A stretch of DNA of 64,000 nt from CAVUQH01 sp963774445 (GTDB lineage Bacteria; Myxococcota_A; Polyangia; Haliangiales; Haliangiaceae): contig CAVZFC010000019.1 in the NCBI GenBank assembly GCA_963774445.1, positions 1,984,001 to 2,048,000 on the forward strand, in the 5' to 3' direction. Below, piece after piece: positions 8,750 to 18,528 of this stretch. Below the pieces are notes generated by a model. It was not told the DNA's origin and made no database searches. It worked only from the letters and a program-made list of their open reading frames with translations. Position 1 is the stretch's first letter. Every line of letters starts with the position of its first letter. The position numbers and the translations under genes are program-made.

Positions 8750-11116
8750 ATGTTGGTGAAAGCACGAGTCCTCCTCCCGTTCGTTGCGGTGATGATCTCC
8801 GCGGGCGCGGCCCATGCGGGCAGCAGCGTGCGCACCGGCCGGGAGCCCGGCTGGGTCGAGACGGTCGCGCTGCCCGACGTCGACGCGCCTCCGTCGGCGG
8901 CCGGAGTCTACTACTTGCTCACCGACGATCAGGACCGCTTCGGCCACACCGTCGAGCGCTACGAGCACGTCGCCGTCCGCCTCCTCAGCACCGAGGGGAT
9001 CGGCGACGTCTCCGATCTGAGCATCGGCTTCGAGCCGAGCTACCAGCATCTCACCTTCCACTACGTTCGCGTTCTCCGCGATGGCGTGGTCCGCAACGTG
9101 CTCGATCCGCGCGCGATTACCATCGCCCACGTGGAGAACGACGCCGACGCTCGGATGTACGACGGCCGGGTCGAGGCCACGTTTCACATTCCGGACGTGC
9201 GGGTGGGCGACGTGGTCGAGTGGGCGTTCACCGTCACCGGCTGGAACCCGGTGCTCCGCGGCCAGGTGCTGGACACGCTTCCGCTGGCCTTCGACGTTCC
9301 GATCGAGCGGCTGCGCGAGCGCTTGCTGGTCGAGCACGGTCGCGCGCTCGCGCTGCAGAAGGTTGGCACCGCGCTCGAGCCGAGCCGCCGCCGGGTGGGC
9401 AACTGGGACGAGTACGCCGTCAACCTGCGGGCGGTGGCATCGCGCGACCTCGACGGTCAGACTCCCGGGTCGTACGATCCCGGGCCGGCCATCCGCTTCA
9501 GCTCGTTTTTCGGCTGGAACCAGGTGGCGCGCTGGGCTGCGAAGACCTACCGCGGCGCCACCCGCGCCGACGATCGGGTGCGCGCCGTGGCCGAGCGGAT
9601 CGCGGCCGAGCACACCGACCCGCGCGCGCGGCTGCGCGCGGCTGCCCGCTTCGTGCAGGACGAGGTTCGCTACGTCGGCATCGAGATCGATCAGGGCTCG
9701 CACCGCCCGCGTCCGGCATCCGCGGTGATCGAGCATCGCTTCGGCGACTGCAAGGACAAGTCGGTGTTGCTGGTGTCGCTGCTGTCGGTCCTGGGCATCG
9801 ATGCCGTGCCCGCGCTGGTCAGCTCGTACCGCGGGCGCGCACTGGAGCAGTGGGTGCCGTCGCCGTACGCTTTCGACCACGTGATCGTGCGGGTGGCGCT
9901 GTCGCCGAACGACGTCGTCTGGATCGACCCGACCATCTCGCAGCAGCGCGGAAAGCGGTTCGAGGCGCTTCCCTACCGTCTCGCGCTACCGGTCGATCCA
10001 GAGATCCACGGGCTGGCGCCGATGCCGGCGCCGAAGCTGAATGGGCCGAGCATCCGCATCACTGAGCATTTCGACGTTCCCGATCGGGCCGAGGGCATCG
10101 CCACGCTCACCGTCGAGACCCACTACCTGGGCACCGACGCCGAGGTGCTGCGCCGGCGGCTGGCGAGTCAGTCGCACGCCGAGATCTCCAAGGCGTACGT
10201 CAACTATTACGCCAAGCAGTTCTCCCGCATCGAGGCCGACGGCGAGCCCCGGTTCGACGATCGCCCGGACGCCAACGAGATCGTGGTGCACGAGCGCTAC
10301 CGGATTCCGCACTTCTGGTCCGACGGCGAGTTCGAATACTACGAGCAGGATGCCAGTGGGCTGGTGCAGGCCCCGAGTCGCGTGCAGCGGAGCGCGCCGT
10401 TCCGACTGCGCGACCCGGTCTGGGTTCGGCACACCATCGAGCTGCGCTTGCCGCCGTGGGTTCATTTCGACCCTCTCGACCACGAGGTCGACAATCCGTA
10501 TTTTCGCTACACCGTGGACTCGGAACAGGTCGGCTCGGTCGAGACGATCCACTACTCGTTGCGCACGAAGAGCAATCAGGTGCCGGCCGCGCAGATGGAC
10601 GGCTACGTCGCCGCGCGCGACGAGGTGTTCGATCACAACGGCTTCCGGATGACTCTGGGCAAGAAGCCGGGGCGGGCGTTCGCCATGAAGCTCCGTCTCA
10701 CGGTGGGGCGGGTGCTGGTCGTGGTCGGCGTGGTCGGTGGGCTGATCCTCTTCATCGTTTGGAGCAATCGCCGCACGCCCCGGCCCCTGGGCGCCCCGGT
10801 CCCGGCGACCGCGTTGCCGGCGCCGCCAAGCGGGAGCGCGCGCAGCCTCGAGCCGCCGAGCAACGGCCAGGCAACAGCCGCGCTGTGGCTCGGTTTATCC
10901 GCGAACTTCGTCATCCTGATCCCCTTCGTCAACGCGATTGTCGGAATCCTCGCGATCATCTTCGGCGCATATGGACTGCGCCGCGCCCGCGTGCTGGACG
11001 GCTACGGCCGCGGCAACGCGCTTGCCGGGATCTGGCTCGGACTGTTCGCCCTGCTGTTCAGCGCGGCCGTGATCTATTCGGTCGTGGTGCAGGGAAAGAT
11101 GCCTCTGTCCGACTAG
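8750..11116 (+). CDS. DUF3857 / transglutaminase-like protein with DUF4190-type C-terminus
   Basis: About 788 residues, beginning with a secretion signal (VLLPFVAVMISAGAAHA). The N-terminal half matches the DUF3857 pattern, followed by a transglutaminase-like core: Cys in FGDCKDKSVL, His in PYAFDHVIVRV and Asp in VVWIDPTIS form the papain-like triad order. Near residue 650 a transmembrane helix follows (VLVVVGVVGGLILFIVW), then a Pro-rich link and two more helices typical of DUF4190. The order suggests a periplasmic peptidase- or amidase-like domain on a membrane anchor. The substrate is unknown. The ATG at 8750 is preferred; GTG codons lie three bases before and six after it. Confidence 0.7.
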   Translation: MLVKARVLLPFVAVMISAGAAHAGSSVRTGREPGWVETVALPDVDAPPSAAGVYYLLTDDQDRFGHTVERYEHVAVRLLSTEGIGDVSDLSIGFEPSYQHLTFHYVRVLRDGVVRNVLDPRAITIAHVENDADARMYDGRVEATFHIPDVRVGDVVEWAFTVTGWNPVLRGQVLDTLPLAFDVPIERLRERLLVEHGRALALQKVGTALEPSRRRVGNWDEYAVNLRAVASRDLDGQTPGSYDPGPAIRFSSFFGWNQVARWAAKTYRGATRADDRVRAVAERIAAEHTDPRARLRAAARFVQDEVRYVGIEIDQGSHRPRPASAVIEHRFGDCKDKSVLLVSLLSVLGIDAVPALVSSYRGRALEQWVPSPYAFDHVIVRVALSPNDVVWIDPTISQQRGKRFEALPYRLALPVDPEIHGLAPMPAPKLNGPSIRITEHFDVPDRAEGIATLTVETHYLGTDAEVLRRRLASQSHAEISKAYVNYYAKQFSRIEADGEPRFDDRPDANEIVVHERYRIPHFWSDGEFEYYEQDASGLVQAPSRVQRSAPFRLRDPVWVRHTIELRLPPWVHFDPLDHEVDNPYFRYTVDSEQVGSVETIHYSLRTKSNQVPAAQMDGYVAARDEVFDHNGFRMTLGKKPGRAFAMKLRLTVGRVLVVVGVVGGLILFIVWSNRRTPRPLGAPVPATALPAPPSGSARSLEPPSNGQATAALWLGLSANFVILIPFVNAIVGILAIIFGAYGLRRARVLDGYGRGNALAGIWLGLFALLFSAAVIYSVVVQGKMPLSD

Positions 11117-11147
11117 GCGTTCGCCTTTCTCGCGCTAAGCTGCGAGC

Positions 11148-13049
11148 GTGAGCGAAGCGAACGCGGCTCCGACCGGCGAAGAGCCAAACGGCAAACGCGT
11201 CGGGCTGTTCGCGATTGCCGCGCTCGGGGTGGTCTATGGCGACATCGGCACCAGCCCGCTGTACGCGGTGCGCGAGTGCTTCTACGGCGACTACGCCATC
11301 AAGACGTCGCCGGCCAACGTGCTCGGCGTGCTGTCGCTGATGTTCTGGACCCTGGCGATCGTCGTCAGCACCAAGTATCTGGGCTTCATCTTGCGCGCGG
11401 ACAATCGCGGCGAGGGCGGCGTGATCGCGCTGACCGCCCTGGTCCGGCGCACCAAATTGCGCAGGACGACTCGCTGGGTCCTGGGCGCGCTCGGGCTGTT
11501 CGGCGCCGCGCTGCTCTACGGCGACGGCATGATCACCCCGTCGATCTCGGTGCTCAGCGCCATCGAGGGGATCCACCTCATTACCCCGGCGTTCTCGCCC
11601 TACGTCATTCACATCACCATCGGCATCCTGGTGGGACTATTCATGTTCCAGCGCCACGGCACCCAGCGCGTCGGCTCGTTCTTCGGGCCGGTGACGCTCG
11701 TGTGGATGGTGACCATCGCGGCGCTCGGCATCGGCGGCATCGCCTCCGAGCCCCGCATCTTGCTCGCGATCAACCCGTGGTACGGCGTCAAGCTGCTGCT
11801 CGGCGGAGGCGTCGCGGGCTACCTGGTGCTGGGCGCGGTCTTTCTGGTTGCCACCGGGGCGGAGGCGCTGTACGCGGACCTCGGCCATTTCGGGCGGCGG
11901 GCGATTCGTCTGCCCTGGTTCGGGTTGGTGCTGCCGGCGCTCCTCTTCAACTACTTTGGCCAGGGGGCCGCGATTCTTTCCCATCCGGACGCGGCCGAGC
12001 ACCCGTTCTACGCGCTGGCGCCAGGCTGGCTGGGGACGCCGCTGGTCATCCTCGCGACCATGGCCACCATCATCGCGTCGCAGGCGGTGATCACGGGAGC
12101 CTTCTCGCTGACGCGGCAGCTGATCGCGCTGGGCTACCTGCCGCGCCTGCGGGTGGTTCACACCTCGCCCGACGCGCCGGGCCAGATCTACATCCCGCAG
12201 GTCAACTGGATCCTCATGGTATCGACCGTCGTGCTGGTGCTCGGTTTCCAGACCTCCAGCCGACTGGCGGCCGCCTACGGCGTCGCGGTCACGACGACCA
12301 TGGTGATCACTACCACCCTGTTCTACGTGGTTGCGCGGAGGCGGTGGAAATGGCCGCTGTGGAAGGCGCTGCCACCGATCGCGCTGTTCCTCGTCGTGGA
12401 CCTGTCATTCCTCGGCGCCAATGCCAGCAAGCTGATGCACGGCGCCTGGTTTCCGCTGGCCATCGGCGGCGGCGCCTTTGCGATGTTGACGACCTGGAAG
12501 AAGGGTCGGCGGGTGCTGGCGCAGCGTCTGTTCGACAAGGCGCCGAGCCTCGAGTCGTTCGTCGGCGGCATCGCCGGCGATCCGCCGCGCCGCGTGCCGG
12601 GCAATGCGGTGTTCATGGCCGGCAAGTCGGGGATCGTTCCGTCGGCGCTCACCCACAACCTCAAGCACAACCATGTCCTGCACGAGCAGGTGGTCGTCAT
12701 GACCATCGAGACCGACGAGAACACGCCGTTCGTCGGGCGTGACCGGCGGGTCGATGTGGCCGATCTGGGGCAGGGGGTCTACCGCGTGTTGGCGAGGTAC
12801 GGCTTCTCCCAGGCGCCCAACGTGCGCGAGATCATGGCCCTGGCGCACGGGGCCGGGCTGCCGTTCGGCATCGTTGGCGCGACCTTCTTCCTCGGCCAGG
12901 AGCGCGTCCAGCCCGGCCGGCGCCCGGCGATGTCGCTGTGGCGCGAGAAGCTGTTCGCCTTCATGCAGCTCAACTCCACCTCGGCCACCTCGTTCTACGA
13001 GGTGCCTGCCGATCAGGTGGTCGAGCTCGGCGTCCGTGTCGAGCTCTGA
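11148..13049 (+). CDS. kup: Kup-family potassium uptake transporter
   Basis: A 633-residue inner-membrane protein of the Kup/HAK/KUP family, which imports K+ with protons. The family signature is near the start (GVVYGDIGTSPLYAVRE). About twelve hydrophobic helices fill residues 20-450, and a cytoplasmic C-terminal domain follows (the TIETDENTPFVG region). Length is normal for the family. The start is the GTG at 11148, 31 bases after the preceding stop. The last 37 bases overlap the convergent hydrolase gene, so the two 3' ends share DNA. Confidence 0.92.
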   Translation: MSEANAAPTGEEPNGKRVGLFAIAALGVVYGDIGTSPLYAVRECFYGDYAIKTSPANVLGVLSLMFWTLAIVVSTKYLGFILRADNRGEGGVIALTALVRRTKLRRTTRWVLGALGLFGAALLYGDGMITPSISVLSAIEGIHLITPAFSPYVIHITIGILVGLFMFQRHGTQRVGSFFGPVTLVWMVTIAALGIGGIASEPRILLAINPWYGVKLLLGGGVAGYLVLGAVFLVATGAEALYADLGHFGRRAIRLPWFGLVLPALLFNYFGQGAAILSHPDAAEHPFYALAPGWLGTPLVILATMATIIASQAVITGAFSLTRQLIALGYLPRLRVVHTSPDAPGQIYIPQVNWILMVSTVVLVLGFQTSSRLAAAYGVAVTTTMVITTTLFYVVARRRWKWPLWKALPPIALFLVVDLSFLGANASKLMHGAWFPLAIGGGAFAMLTTWKKGRRVLAQRLFDKAPSLESFVGGIAGDPPRRVPGNAVFMAGKSGIVPSALTHNLKHNHVLHEQVVVMTIETDENTPFVGRDRRVDVADLGQGVYRVLARYGFSQAPNVREIMALAHGAGLPFGIVGATFFLGQERVQPGRRPAMSLWREKLFAFMQLNSTSATSFYEVPADQVVELGVRVEL

Positions 13050-13909
13050 GTCGCGTCGAGGAGCTCGCCCAGGTAGCGCGCGTACAGCTCCGGGAACTCC
13101 ATCACGCCGTAGTGCGTGGCGCCCGCGATCTCGACGTAGCGGGCGCCCGGGATCCGCTCGGCGACCGGGCGGCCGACGCTGGGCGGCGTGATCGCGTCGC
13201 GGTCGCCGCATACCACCAAGGTCGGCACGGTGATGGTCGGCAGGACGTCGTCGGTGTCGTGCTGATCGGCGAGCAGCACCATGTGGCTGTAGATCCGGTA
13301 GTCGAGCTCGAGGATCGCCCGCGCCGACTCGGTCAGGTTGGGCCCCTCGGCGTTGAACACGCCGAGCCGCCGGAGCAGCCGACCGCTCCAGGGGCGGGCG
13401 CCAACGGCGCGCAGCGGCGGCAGGATCCCGGGGGCGACCACCGGCGCCGCGGCGCGCAGGGCGCGCACGAACGCGGGCAGGGCCCGGCGGGCCAGGCGGC
13501 TGCGGGTCGAGCGCTGAAGCACCCGGCCATGGATCCCGTTGACCAGCGCCAGCGCGTCAACCTCCGCGGGCGCGCGGCGATACTGCTCCAGCGCCACCTG
13601 CACGCCGACGCTCCAACCGGCCAGGGTCATCCGCTCGATCCCCTCGGCGGCCCTGATCCGGTCCAGGTCGCGGCAGTGGTCCTCGACCCGCAGGTGGCCG
13701 AGATCGCGTGGGATGCCCGAACGGTGCAGGCCGCGGTAGTCCCAGATGAGGATACGGCAGCGATCTTCGAGCCGGGCGGCGATGTCGTCCCAGGCGCAGA
13801 AGGTGCCGCCGTAGCCATTGGCGATGACCAGCCAACGATCGCCACGCCCCGACGTCCGGTAGACGATGCGGGTGCCGTCGAAGCTGTCGAGTGACTTCTC
13901 TTGACTCAC
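13013..13909 (-). CDS. Alpha/beta hydrolase
   Basis: About 298 residues with the alpha/beta-hydrolase pattern: the oxyanion strand VIANGYGGTFCAWD, nucleophile elbow GWSVGV (Ser), acid in VVCGDRDAITP and a His near the end in GATHYGVMEF. The GTG at 13909 is preferred to an upstream TTG because the conserved fold begins soon after it. The substrate cannot be read from sequence; such enzymes act as esterases, lactonases or C-C hydrolases. It is convergent with kup and its 3' end overlaps it. It is divergent from the PLP enzyme with 65 bases between. Confidence 0.75.
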   Translation of the reverse strand: MSQEKSLDSFDGTRIVYRTSGRGDRWLVIANGYGGTFCAWDDIAARLEDRCRILIWDYRGLHRSGIPRDLGHLRVEDHCRDLDRIRAAEGIERMTLAGWSVGVQVALEQYRRAPAEVDALALVNGIHGRVLQRSTRSRLARRALPAFVRALRAAAPVVAPGILPPLRAVGARPWSGRLLRRLGVFNAEGPNLTESARAILELDYRIYSHMVLLADQHDTDDVLPTITVPTLVVCGDRDAITPPSVGRPVAERIPGARYVEIAGATHYGVMEFPELYARYLGELLDATQSSTRTPSSTT

Positions 13910-13974
13910 CGCGGCAAGCGTCGCAGGGCCGCGCGGCGTTGGCAACCACCGGTGGGGAGCGGTACAAGGCGCCC

Positions 13975-15201
13975 ATGACCCGGTACAACCCGCTCGAGGC
14001 CCTGGCGCGAACCAAGCACACCTTCGGCGAGCACGGCGGCGTGAATATGTCGATCGAGGCCAGCACCACGTTCACCGTGATGTCGGCCGAGACCATGCCG
14101 GAGATCTTCGCCGGCCACCGCAGCGCCATGCGCGACGGCTGCTATCTGTACGGCCGTCACTACAACCCGACCGTCTTCACCCTCGGCCGCGAGCTGGCCG
14201 CGATGGAGGCGATGGACATGGGCTACTGCACCGCCAGCGGGATGGCGGCGATCAGCGCGGCGATCCTGCAGCTCTGCTCGGCGGGCGATCATGTGGTGGC
14301 GAGCAACGCGATTTACGGTGGGACGTTCGCGTTGTTGCGCGAGTTCCTGCCGGCCAAGACCGGCATCACCACGACCTTCGTGCCGCCTGGCGACCTCGAC
14401 GCCGTGGTTGCGGCGATGACGCCGCGGACCAAGGTGGTGTTCGCCGAGACCCTGTCCAACCCGACCCTGGTCGTCGCCGACCTCGCCGGCCTGGCCCGGG
14501 TCGCCCACGAGCGCGGCGCCGCGCTGGTGATCGACAACACCTTCTGCCCGCTGATGGTGACGCCGTCGCTGCTCGGCGCCGACGTGGTCGTGCACAGCCT
14601 GACCAAGTTCATCAACGGCGCGTCCGACATCATCGGCGGCGCCATCTGCGCCAGCGCCGACTTCGTCAACGCGCTGATGGACGTGCAGAACGGCGCGCTC
14701 ATGCTGCTGGGGCCGACCATGGACGCCCGCGTCGCCTTCGAGATCTCGATGCGCCTGCCGCACCTGGGCCTGCGCATGGCCGAGCACAGCCGCCGGGCGC
14801 TGGATCTGACCGGGCGCCTCGAGGCGCTGGGCGTGCCGGTGGTCTATCCGGGGCTCGAATCGCATCCGGGCCACGCGCTGCTGGGTAGCATGCTCAACGA
14901 CGGCTTCGGCTACGGCGGCCTGTTCTCGCTGGACATGGGCACCCGCGAGCGCGCCGAGACCCTGATGGAGTACCTACAGAACCGCCACCGCTTCGGCTTC
15001 ATGGCCGTCAGCCTGGGCTACGCCGAAACCTTGATGTCGTGCTCGGCCAGCAGCACCTCGAGCGAGCTCACCGACGAAGAGCAGCGCGCTGCCGGCATCA
15101 GCCCCGGCCTGGTCCGCGTGTCGCTCGGCTACACCGGCAGCCTCGAGCAGCGCTGGGAGCAGCTCCACGACGCGCTCCGCTACGTCGGCGCGCTCGAGTA
15201 G
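13975..15201 (+). CDS. PLP-dependent Cys/Met metabolism enzyme (gamma-lyase / gamma-synthase type)
   Basis: A 408-residue fold-type I PLP enzyme of the Cys/Met metabolism family. The PLP-binding lysine is Lys211 in HSLTKFINGASD. Other family marks are GRHYNPTVFTLG, ASGMAAISAA and LVIDNTFCPLMVTP. Members include methionine gamma-lyase, cystathionine gamma-lyase and O-acetylhomoserine sulfhydrylase, and the sequence alone does not separate these. The ATG at 13975 directly precedes the conserved start. No methionine-cycle genes or SAM riboswitch lie nearby. Its 3' end overlaps the convergent methyltransferase remnant by 22 bases. Confidence 0.85.
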   Translation: MTRYNPLEALARTKHTFGEHGGVNMSIEASTTFTVMSAETMPEIFAGHRSAMRDGCYLYGRHYNPTVFTLGRELAAMEAMDMGYCTASGMAAISAAILQLCSAGDHVVASNAIYGGTFALLREFLPAKTGITTTFVPPGDLDAVVAAMTPRTKVVFAETLSNPTLVVADLAGLARVAHERGAALVIDNTFCPLMVTPSLLGADVVVHSLTKFINGASDIIGGAICASADFVNALMDVQNGALMLLGPTMDARVAFEISMRLPHLGLRMAEHSRRALDLTGRLEALGVPVVYPGLESHPGHALLGSMLNDGFGYGGLFSLDMGTRERAETLMEYLQNRHRFGFMAVSLGYAETLMSCSASSTSSELTDEEQRAAGISPGLVRVSLGYTGSLEQRWEQLHDALRYVGALE

Positions 15202-15612
15202 CCCTTCATCGAAAAGGTCATGGGAATCGTCCCGCGGTAGCGCGGCTGCAGCCGGGGAAATAGGTCCCAGTACGATTCGGCGTGCTCTCCGAGGTGCACG
15301 ATCCGAACGCCGGCGCGGGTGAGACTGTTGAAGATGTCGGCGAGGCTCCACAGGCGACTGTGCTTGCGGGTGAGCTCCGCCGGGTTCGTCAGCTCGTCGC
15401 CGATGTAGGTCGACGGCCAGTCGGCCGACGACTCCGCGTGTCCGAAGTAGCTCAGATTGGAGGGGACCAGGGTCTCCGCGTCCGGGTCGAACAGCCAGGT
15501 GACCGGATGATCGTCGAAGACGTGAAAGACGCCGCCCGGTGCCAGCAGACGGGCAACTCCTGCGGCCCAGCCGTTGAGGTCGTGGAGCCAGCAAGCGCCC
15601 CGCGTTCTAGCA
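15180..15612 (-). pseudogene. C-terminal remnant of a class I SAM methyltransferase
   Basis: About 140 codons read as the C-terminal half of a methyltransferase: WAAGVARLLAPGGVFHVFDD is the typical post-motif-I strand and turn, and YWDLFPRLQP and FSMKGYS lie near the end. The N-terminal SAM-binding glycine loop and any start codon are absent. The coding signal begins abruptly near 15610, ten bases beyond the stop of the beta-helix gene on the same strand. I read it as a deletion or recombination junction that removed the 5' half. The stop at 15180 overlaps the preceding PLP enzyme. Confidence 0.6.
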
Positions 15613-15621
15613 CGCCCTCCG

Positions 15622-17094
15622 CTAACGCTCGAACGCGCCGACGTCCGGCGCGCCGTCGTCGGGCCGCGGCTCGCCGCCCTGGTCGGGGACGTACTCGCGG
15701 TCGACGGGATAGGCCGCAGCGCCGCTGGCCAGCGGCCCGGCCTTTCCGATGCACGCCGAGCTCGCCGCCAGCGTGAAGTCGCCACCTGCCAGGTCGCTGA
15801 AGCCCGGGTCAGCGCCACCGAGATTTCCCTGGTCGTCAACCGAACCACTGGGCGTTCCGTGGGTCGGGACCCAGCCCTGCTCGAGCCAGTTGTCTTTCAG
15901 CAGCGCGTCGCCCGTGCCGTCGGTGATCGCCAGCGCGCCGCTGCCGGCCGTCGCCACGACCACGTTGTCGCGCACGTCGGCCGACTCGTCCTGCGACGAC
16001 AACCGCAGCAGCGTGGTGTTGCCCGAGCGAGTCGACACCACGGTGTTGTCATAGAAGTAGAGCGTGCCCTTGCGGTACTTGGTCTCGTCGCCACCGTCGC
16101 CGCCGTAGTGCACGATCTGCGAGTTGCCCGCGCCGTCCGGCTCGACCAGCACGTTGCCGTAGACGAACGTCGACCGGTAGCTCGGGTCGGCGATGAACCC
16201 CGCGTCGTCGGACTCGACCAGATCCAGCTGCCGGTTGCCCGACTCGATCCAGTTGTAGCGGATCACCGTGCCTGCCGAGCGGTCTTTGAGGTTGTTGCCC
16301 GGGCATCCGTCTCTCAGCGGCCCGTAGTGGTTGTACTCGAAGGTGATGCCGAAGCTCTCGGTGTAGCTGTTGTGCTCGTAGATGCTGCCGTCGATGCCGT
16401 TGTCGGCGATGAGGTTGCCGCTGATGACCACGTTGGACGACCCCGAGCTGGCGAACAGCCCGTTGCCGGAGTCGAGGATCGCGCATCCGCGAACGGTCAC
16501 GTGGTCGCCGATCTCGATGTGGATCGCCGCGGCGTTTTCGCCGTAGGTCTCTGCGCCACCCGCGGCATCGGTGAACGAGTACGCCGGCCGCGCGCTGCGG
16601 ATCTCCAGCCGCTCGATGTAGACGTATGAGGGCACCTGCTGGTCGTCCGGTAGATTCGACCCGCCGACCTTCACCACCGACCGCGGTTCGTTCCAGTAGC
16701 TCAGCTGGGTTCGCGTGACCGCGCCGTCCCCGGTGATCACCGGCAGCCGCCCGCCGTCCGGCACCCCGGTCACGACCAGCGGCGCGCCGGCCGTCGCTTC
16801 CGTGTTGATCACCCACTTGGTCGCATACGGCTCCGCGCGCCAGTGGATGCGCACCAGCGACGACGGCCCCAGACTCTCCCACGGCACCTCCGACGGATCT
16901 GCATACTCCAGCCCCGGCCCGACCTCGTAGACGTGGTCGAACTCCGCCGGATTCCAGTTGCCGGACTGCTCTGGCCCGGCATCCGCACCGGCCGTCAACC
17001 CACCATCGCCTCCCGCCGTCGATCCGCTGCCACCGCCACATCCCGCCAGCGCGCTGATCAGGGCGAGGAACCCGAGAGCTGCTACGTCACGCAT
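15622..17094 (-). CDS. Right-handed beta-helix lipoprotein
   Basis: A 490-residue secreted protein. The lipoprotein signal ends at LISALAGC, followed by a Gly/Ser/Ala/Asp linker. The body has repeating short strands and Asn-rich turns (NVVISGNLIADNGIDG, TVIRYNWIESGNRQLD, TLYFYDNTVVSTRSG) as in pectate-lyase-like parallel beta-helices. A choice-of-anchor-like ending DGAPDVGAFER is common in such surface proteins. The ATG at 17094 follows GGGAGG at good spacing. It could be a polysaccharide lyase or a binding protein; catalytic residues were not identified. Confidence 0.7.
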   Translation of the reverse strand: MRDVAALGFLALISALAGCGGGSGSTAGGDGGLTAGADAGPEQSGNWNPAEFDHVYEVGPGLEYADPSEVPWESLGPSSLVRIHWRAEPYATKWVINTEATAGAPLVVTGVPDGGRLPVITGDGAVTRTQLSYWNEPRSVVKVGGSNLPDDQQVPSYVYIERLEIRSARPAYSFTDAAGGAETYGENAAAIHIEIGDHVTVRGCAILDSGNGLFASSGSSNVVISGNLIADNGIDGSIYEHNSYTESFGITFEYNHYGPLRDGCPGNNLKDRSAGTVIRYNWIESGNRQLDLVESDDAGFIADPSYRSTFVYGNVLVEPDGAGNSQIVHYGGDGGDETKYRKGTLYFYDNTVVSTRSGNTTLLRLSSQDESADVRDNVVVATAGSGALAITDGTGDALLKDNWLEQGWVPTHGTPSGSVDDQGNLGGADPGFSDLAGGDFTLAASSACIGKAGPLASGAAAYPVDREYVPDQGGEPRPDDGAPDVGAFER

Positions 17095-17186
17095 ACTGCC
17101 TCCCGGGACCATCCTACGGCATCGCGGCCGCCACAGGCGAACGATCCGCTGAGCGGACCGGTGGCCCGGCGCGGGCGGGTCGTATT

Positions 17187-17588
17187 ATGCTGGGCGTTGT
17201 GTCGGGGGCCAGCGGCAAACCTCCCAAGAAGGAGTCGGAGGAGAGCACTATCAATGGTGTGTCGCCGGCGGTGTCGCAGCTGCTGCGCAAAGTGCGGTTG
17301 TCGTGGTTGGAGCAGGTCGGCGGGCCGGGCTCGCCGCGCGAGATGGTGTTGAAGAAGCCGGAGATGGTCGTCGGGCGCTCGGAAGAGGCGGACATCTCGA
17401 TAGGCAGCAAGCTGATCTCGCGCAAGCACGTGGTGTTCAACAAGAGCGGCACGTCGGTGCGGTGTCGCGATCTGGACAGCTCGAACGGGATGTTCCTCAA
17501 CGGCACGCGCGCGCACGCGGCGGATCTGTACGAGGGTGACACCATTCAGATCGGGGACGTCATTCTGATCTTCCACGAGGGGCAGTGA
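17187..17588 (+). CDS. FHA-domain protein
   Basis: A 133-residue cytoplasmic protein, nearly all of it a single forkhead-associated domain. The phosphothreonine-binding elements are visible: GRSEEADISI, then SRKHVVF and LDSSNGMFLNG (the conserved Gly-Arg, Ser-x-x-His and Asn-Gly). It binds phosphothreonine peptides, presumably from the Hanks-type kinases typical of this lineage. The stop TGA overlaps the ATG of the downstream metallo-hydrolase (TGATG), so the pair is translationally coupled. Confidence 0.82.
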   Translation: MLGVVSGASGKPPKKESEESTINGVSPAVSQLLRKVRLSWLEQVGGPGSPREMVLKKPEMVVGRSEEADISIGSKLISRKHVVFNKSGTSVRCRDLDSSNGMFLNGTRAHAADLYEGDTIQIGDVILIFHEGQ

Positions 17589-18472
17589 TGGACGTCTTCG
17601 TGCGCTTCTGGGGCACGCGCGGATCGATCCCCGCGCCCGGTCACGCGACGCGGAAGTTCGGCGGCAACACGTCGTGCGTCGAGATTCGCATCGGCAACAC
17701 CCTGCTCGTTTGCGACGCGGGGACCGGCATTCGCGAGCTGGGGCTCGACCTGCTCGAGCGCGGCGAGGAGGCGCTCGAGATGCACCTCTTCTTCAGCCAC
17801 ATGCACTGGGATCACATCCAGGGCTTCCCGTTTTTCGTTCCGGCGTATCAGCCGTCGAACACCATGTACGTCTACGAGACGGCTCCCGGCGCCGACCGGG
17901 TGCAGCGCCTGTTGCACGGGCAGATGCAGTCGGATCACTTTCCGGTCGCGTTTACCGATCTGGGCGCGTTCATGGTCGCGCGGCATTTCGACAGCCACCG
18001 CAAGTCGTCGTTCGGCCAGATCGAGGTGACCTGCTTCGAGCAGAACCATCCGGGCACGAGCTACGCCTATGCGTTCGAGTGCGAGGGCAAGAAGGTGGTC
18101 TACGCCACCGACAACGAGATCGATCTGACGCTGGAGAACGGCGACCGGGTGGCCGATCACCCGGACGAGCTGCGGCGACCGCCGGTCGAGTTCTTGCGCT
18201 TCATCGAGGGCGCCGATCTGCTGATCGCCGACGGCCAGTACACCGATGAGGAGTATGCGCAGAAGGTCGGATGGGGGCACGCGCGGGCCAATACCGTGGT
18301 CAACGCGGCGGTACAGGCGGGGGTCAAACAGTGCGCGGTGTTCCACCACGACCCGCTGCACGACGACCTCCGGTTGGAGGAGATCATGCGGCAGGGGCGG
18401 CGGCGGGCCGAGGGGCACGGCGCCGAGTTGGCGATCTTTGGCGCCCGCGAGGGGCTCGAGCTGAAGCTGTAG
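17588..18472 (+). CDS. Metallo-beta-lactamase-fold hydrolase
   Basis: A 294-residue MBL-fold protein beginning RFWGTRGSIPAPG, a start shared with RNase Z/PhnP-like and cyclic phosphodiesterase-like MBL proteins. The metal-binding motif HMHWDH (H71, H73, D75, H76) is intact, with further ligands likely in NHPGTSYAY, YATDNE and the late FHHDP. Probable function is phosphodiester hydrolysis in the cytoplasm; the substrate is unknown. It overlaps the FHA gene and may be an effector controlled by phosphothreonine signalling, which is inference. Confidence 0.78.
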   Translation: MDVFVRFWGTRGSIPAPGHATRKFGGNTSCVEIRIGNTLLVCDAGTGIRELGLDLLERGEEALEMHLFFSHMHWDHIQGFPFFVPAYQPSNTMYVYETAPGADRVQRLLHGQMQSDHFPVAFTDLGAFMVARHFDSHRKSSFGQIEVTCFEQNHPGTSYAYAFECEGKKVVYATDNEIDLTLENGDRVADHPDELRRPPVEFLRFIEGADLLIADGQYTDEEYAQKVGWGHARANTVVNAAVQAGVKQCAVFHHDPLHDDLRLEEIMRQGRRRAEGHGAELAIFGAREGLELKL

Positions 18473-18528
18473 CCGCGGGCGCTGGCTACAGGTGTCAACG
18501 GCGCCGTCAACGTCCTTCCATGATCGGC

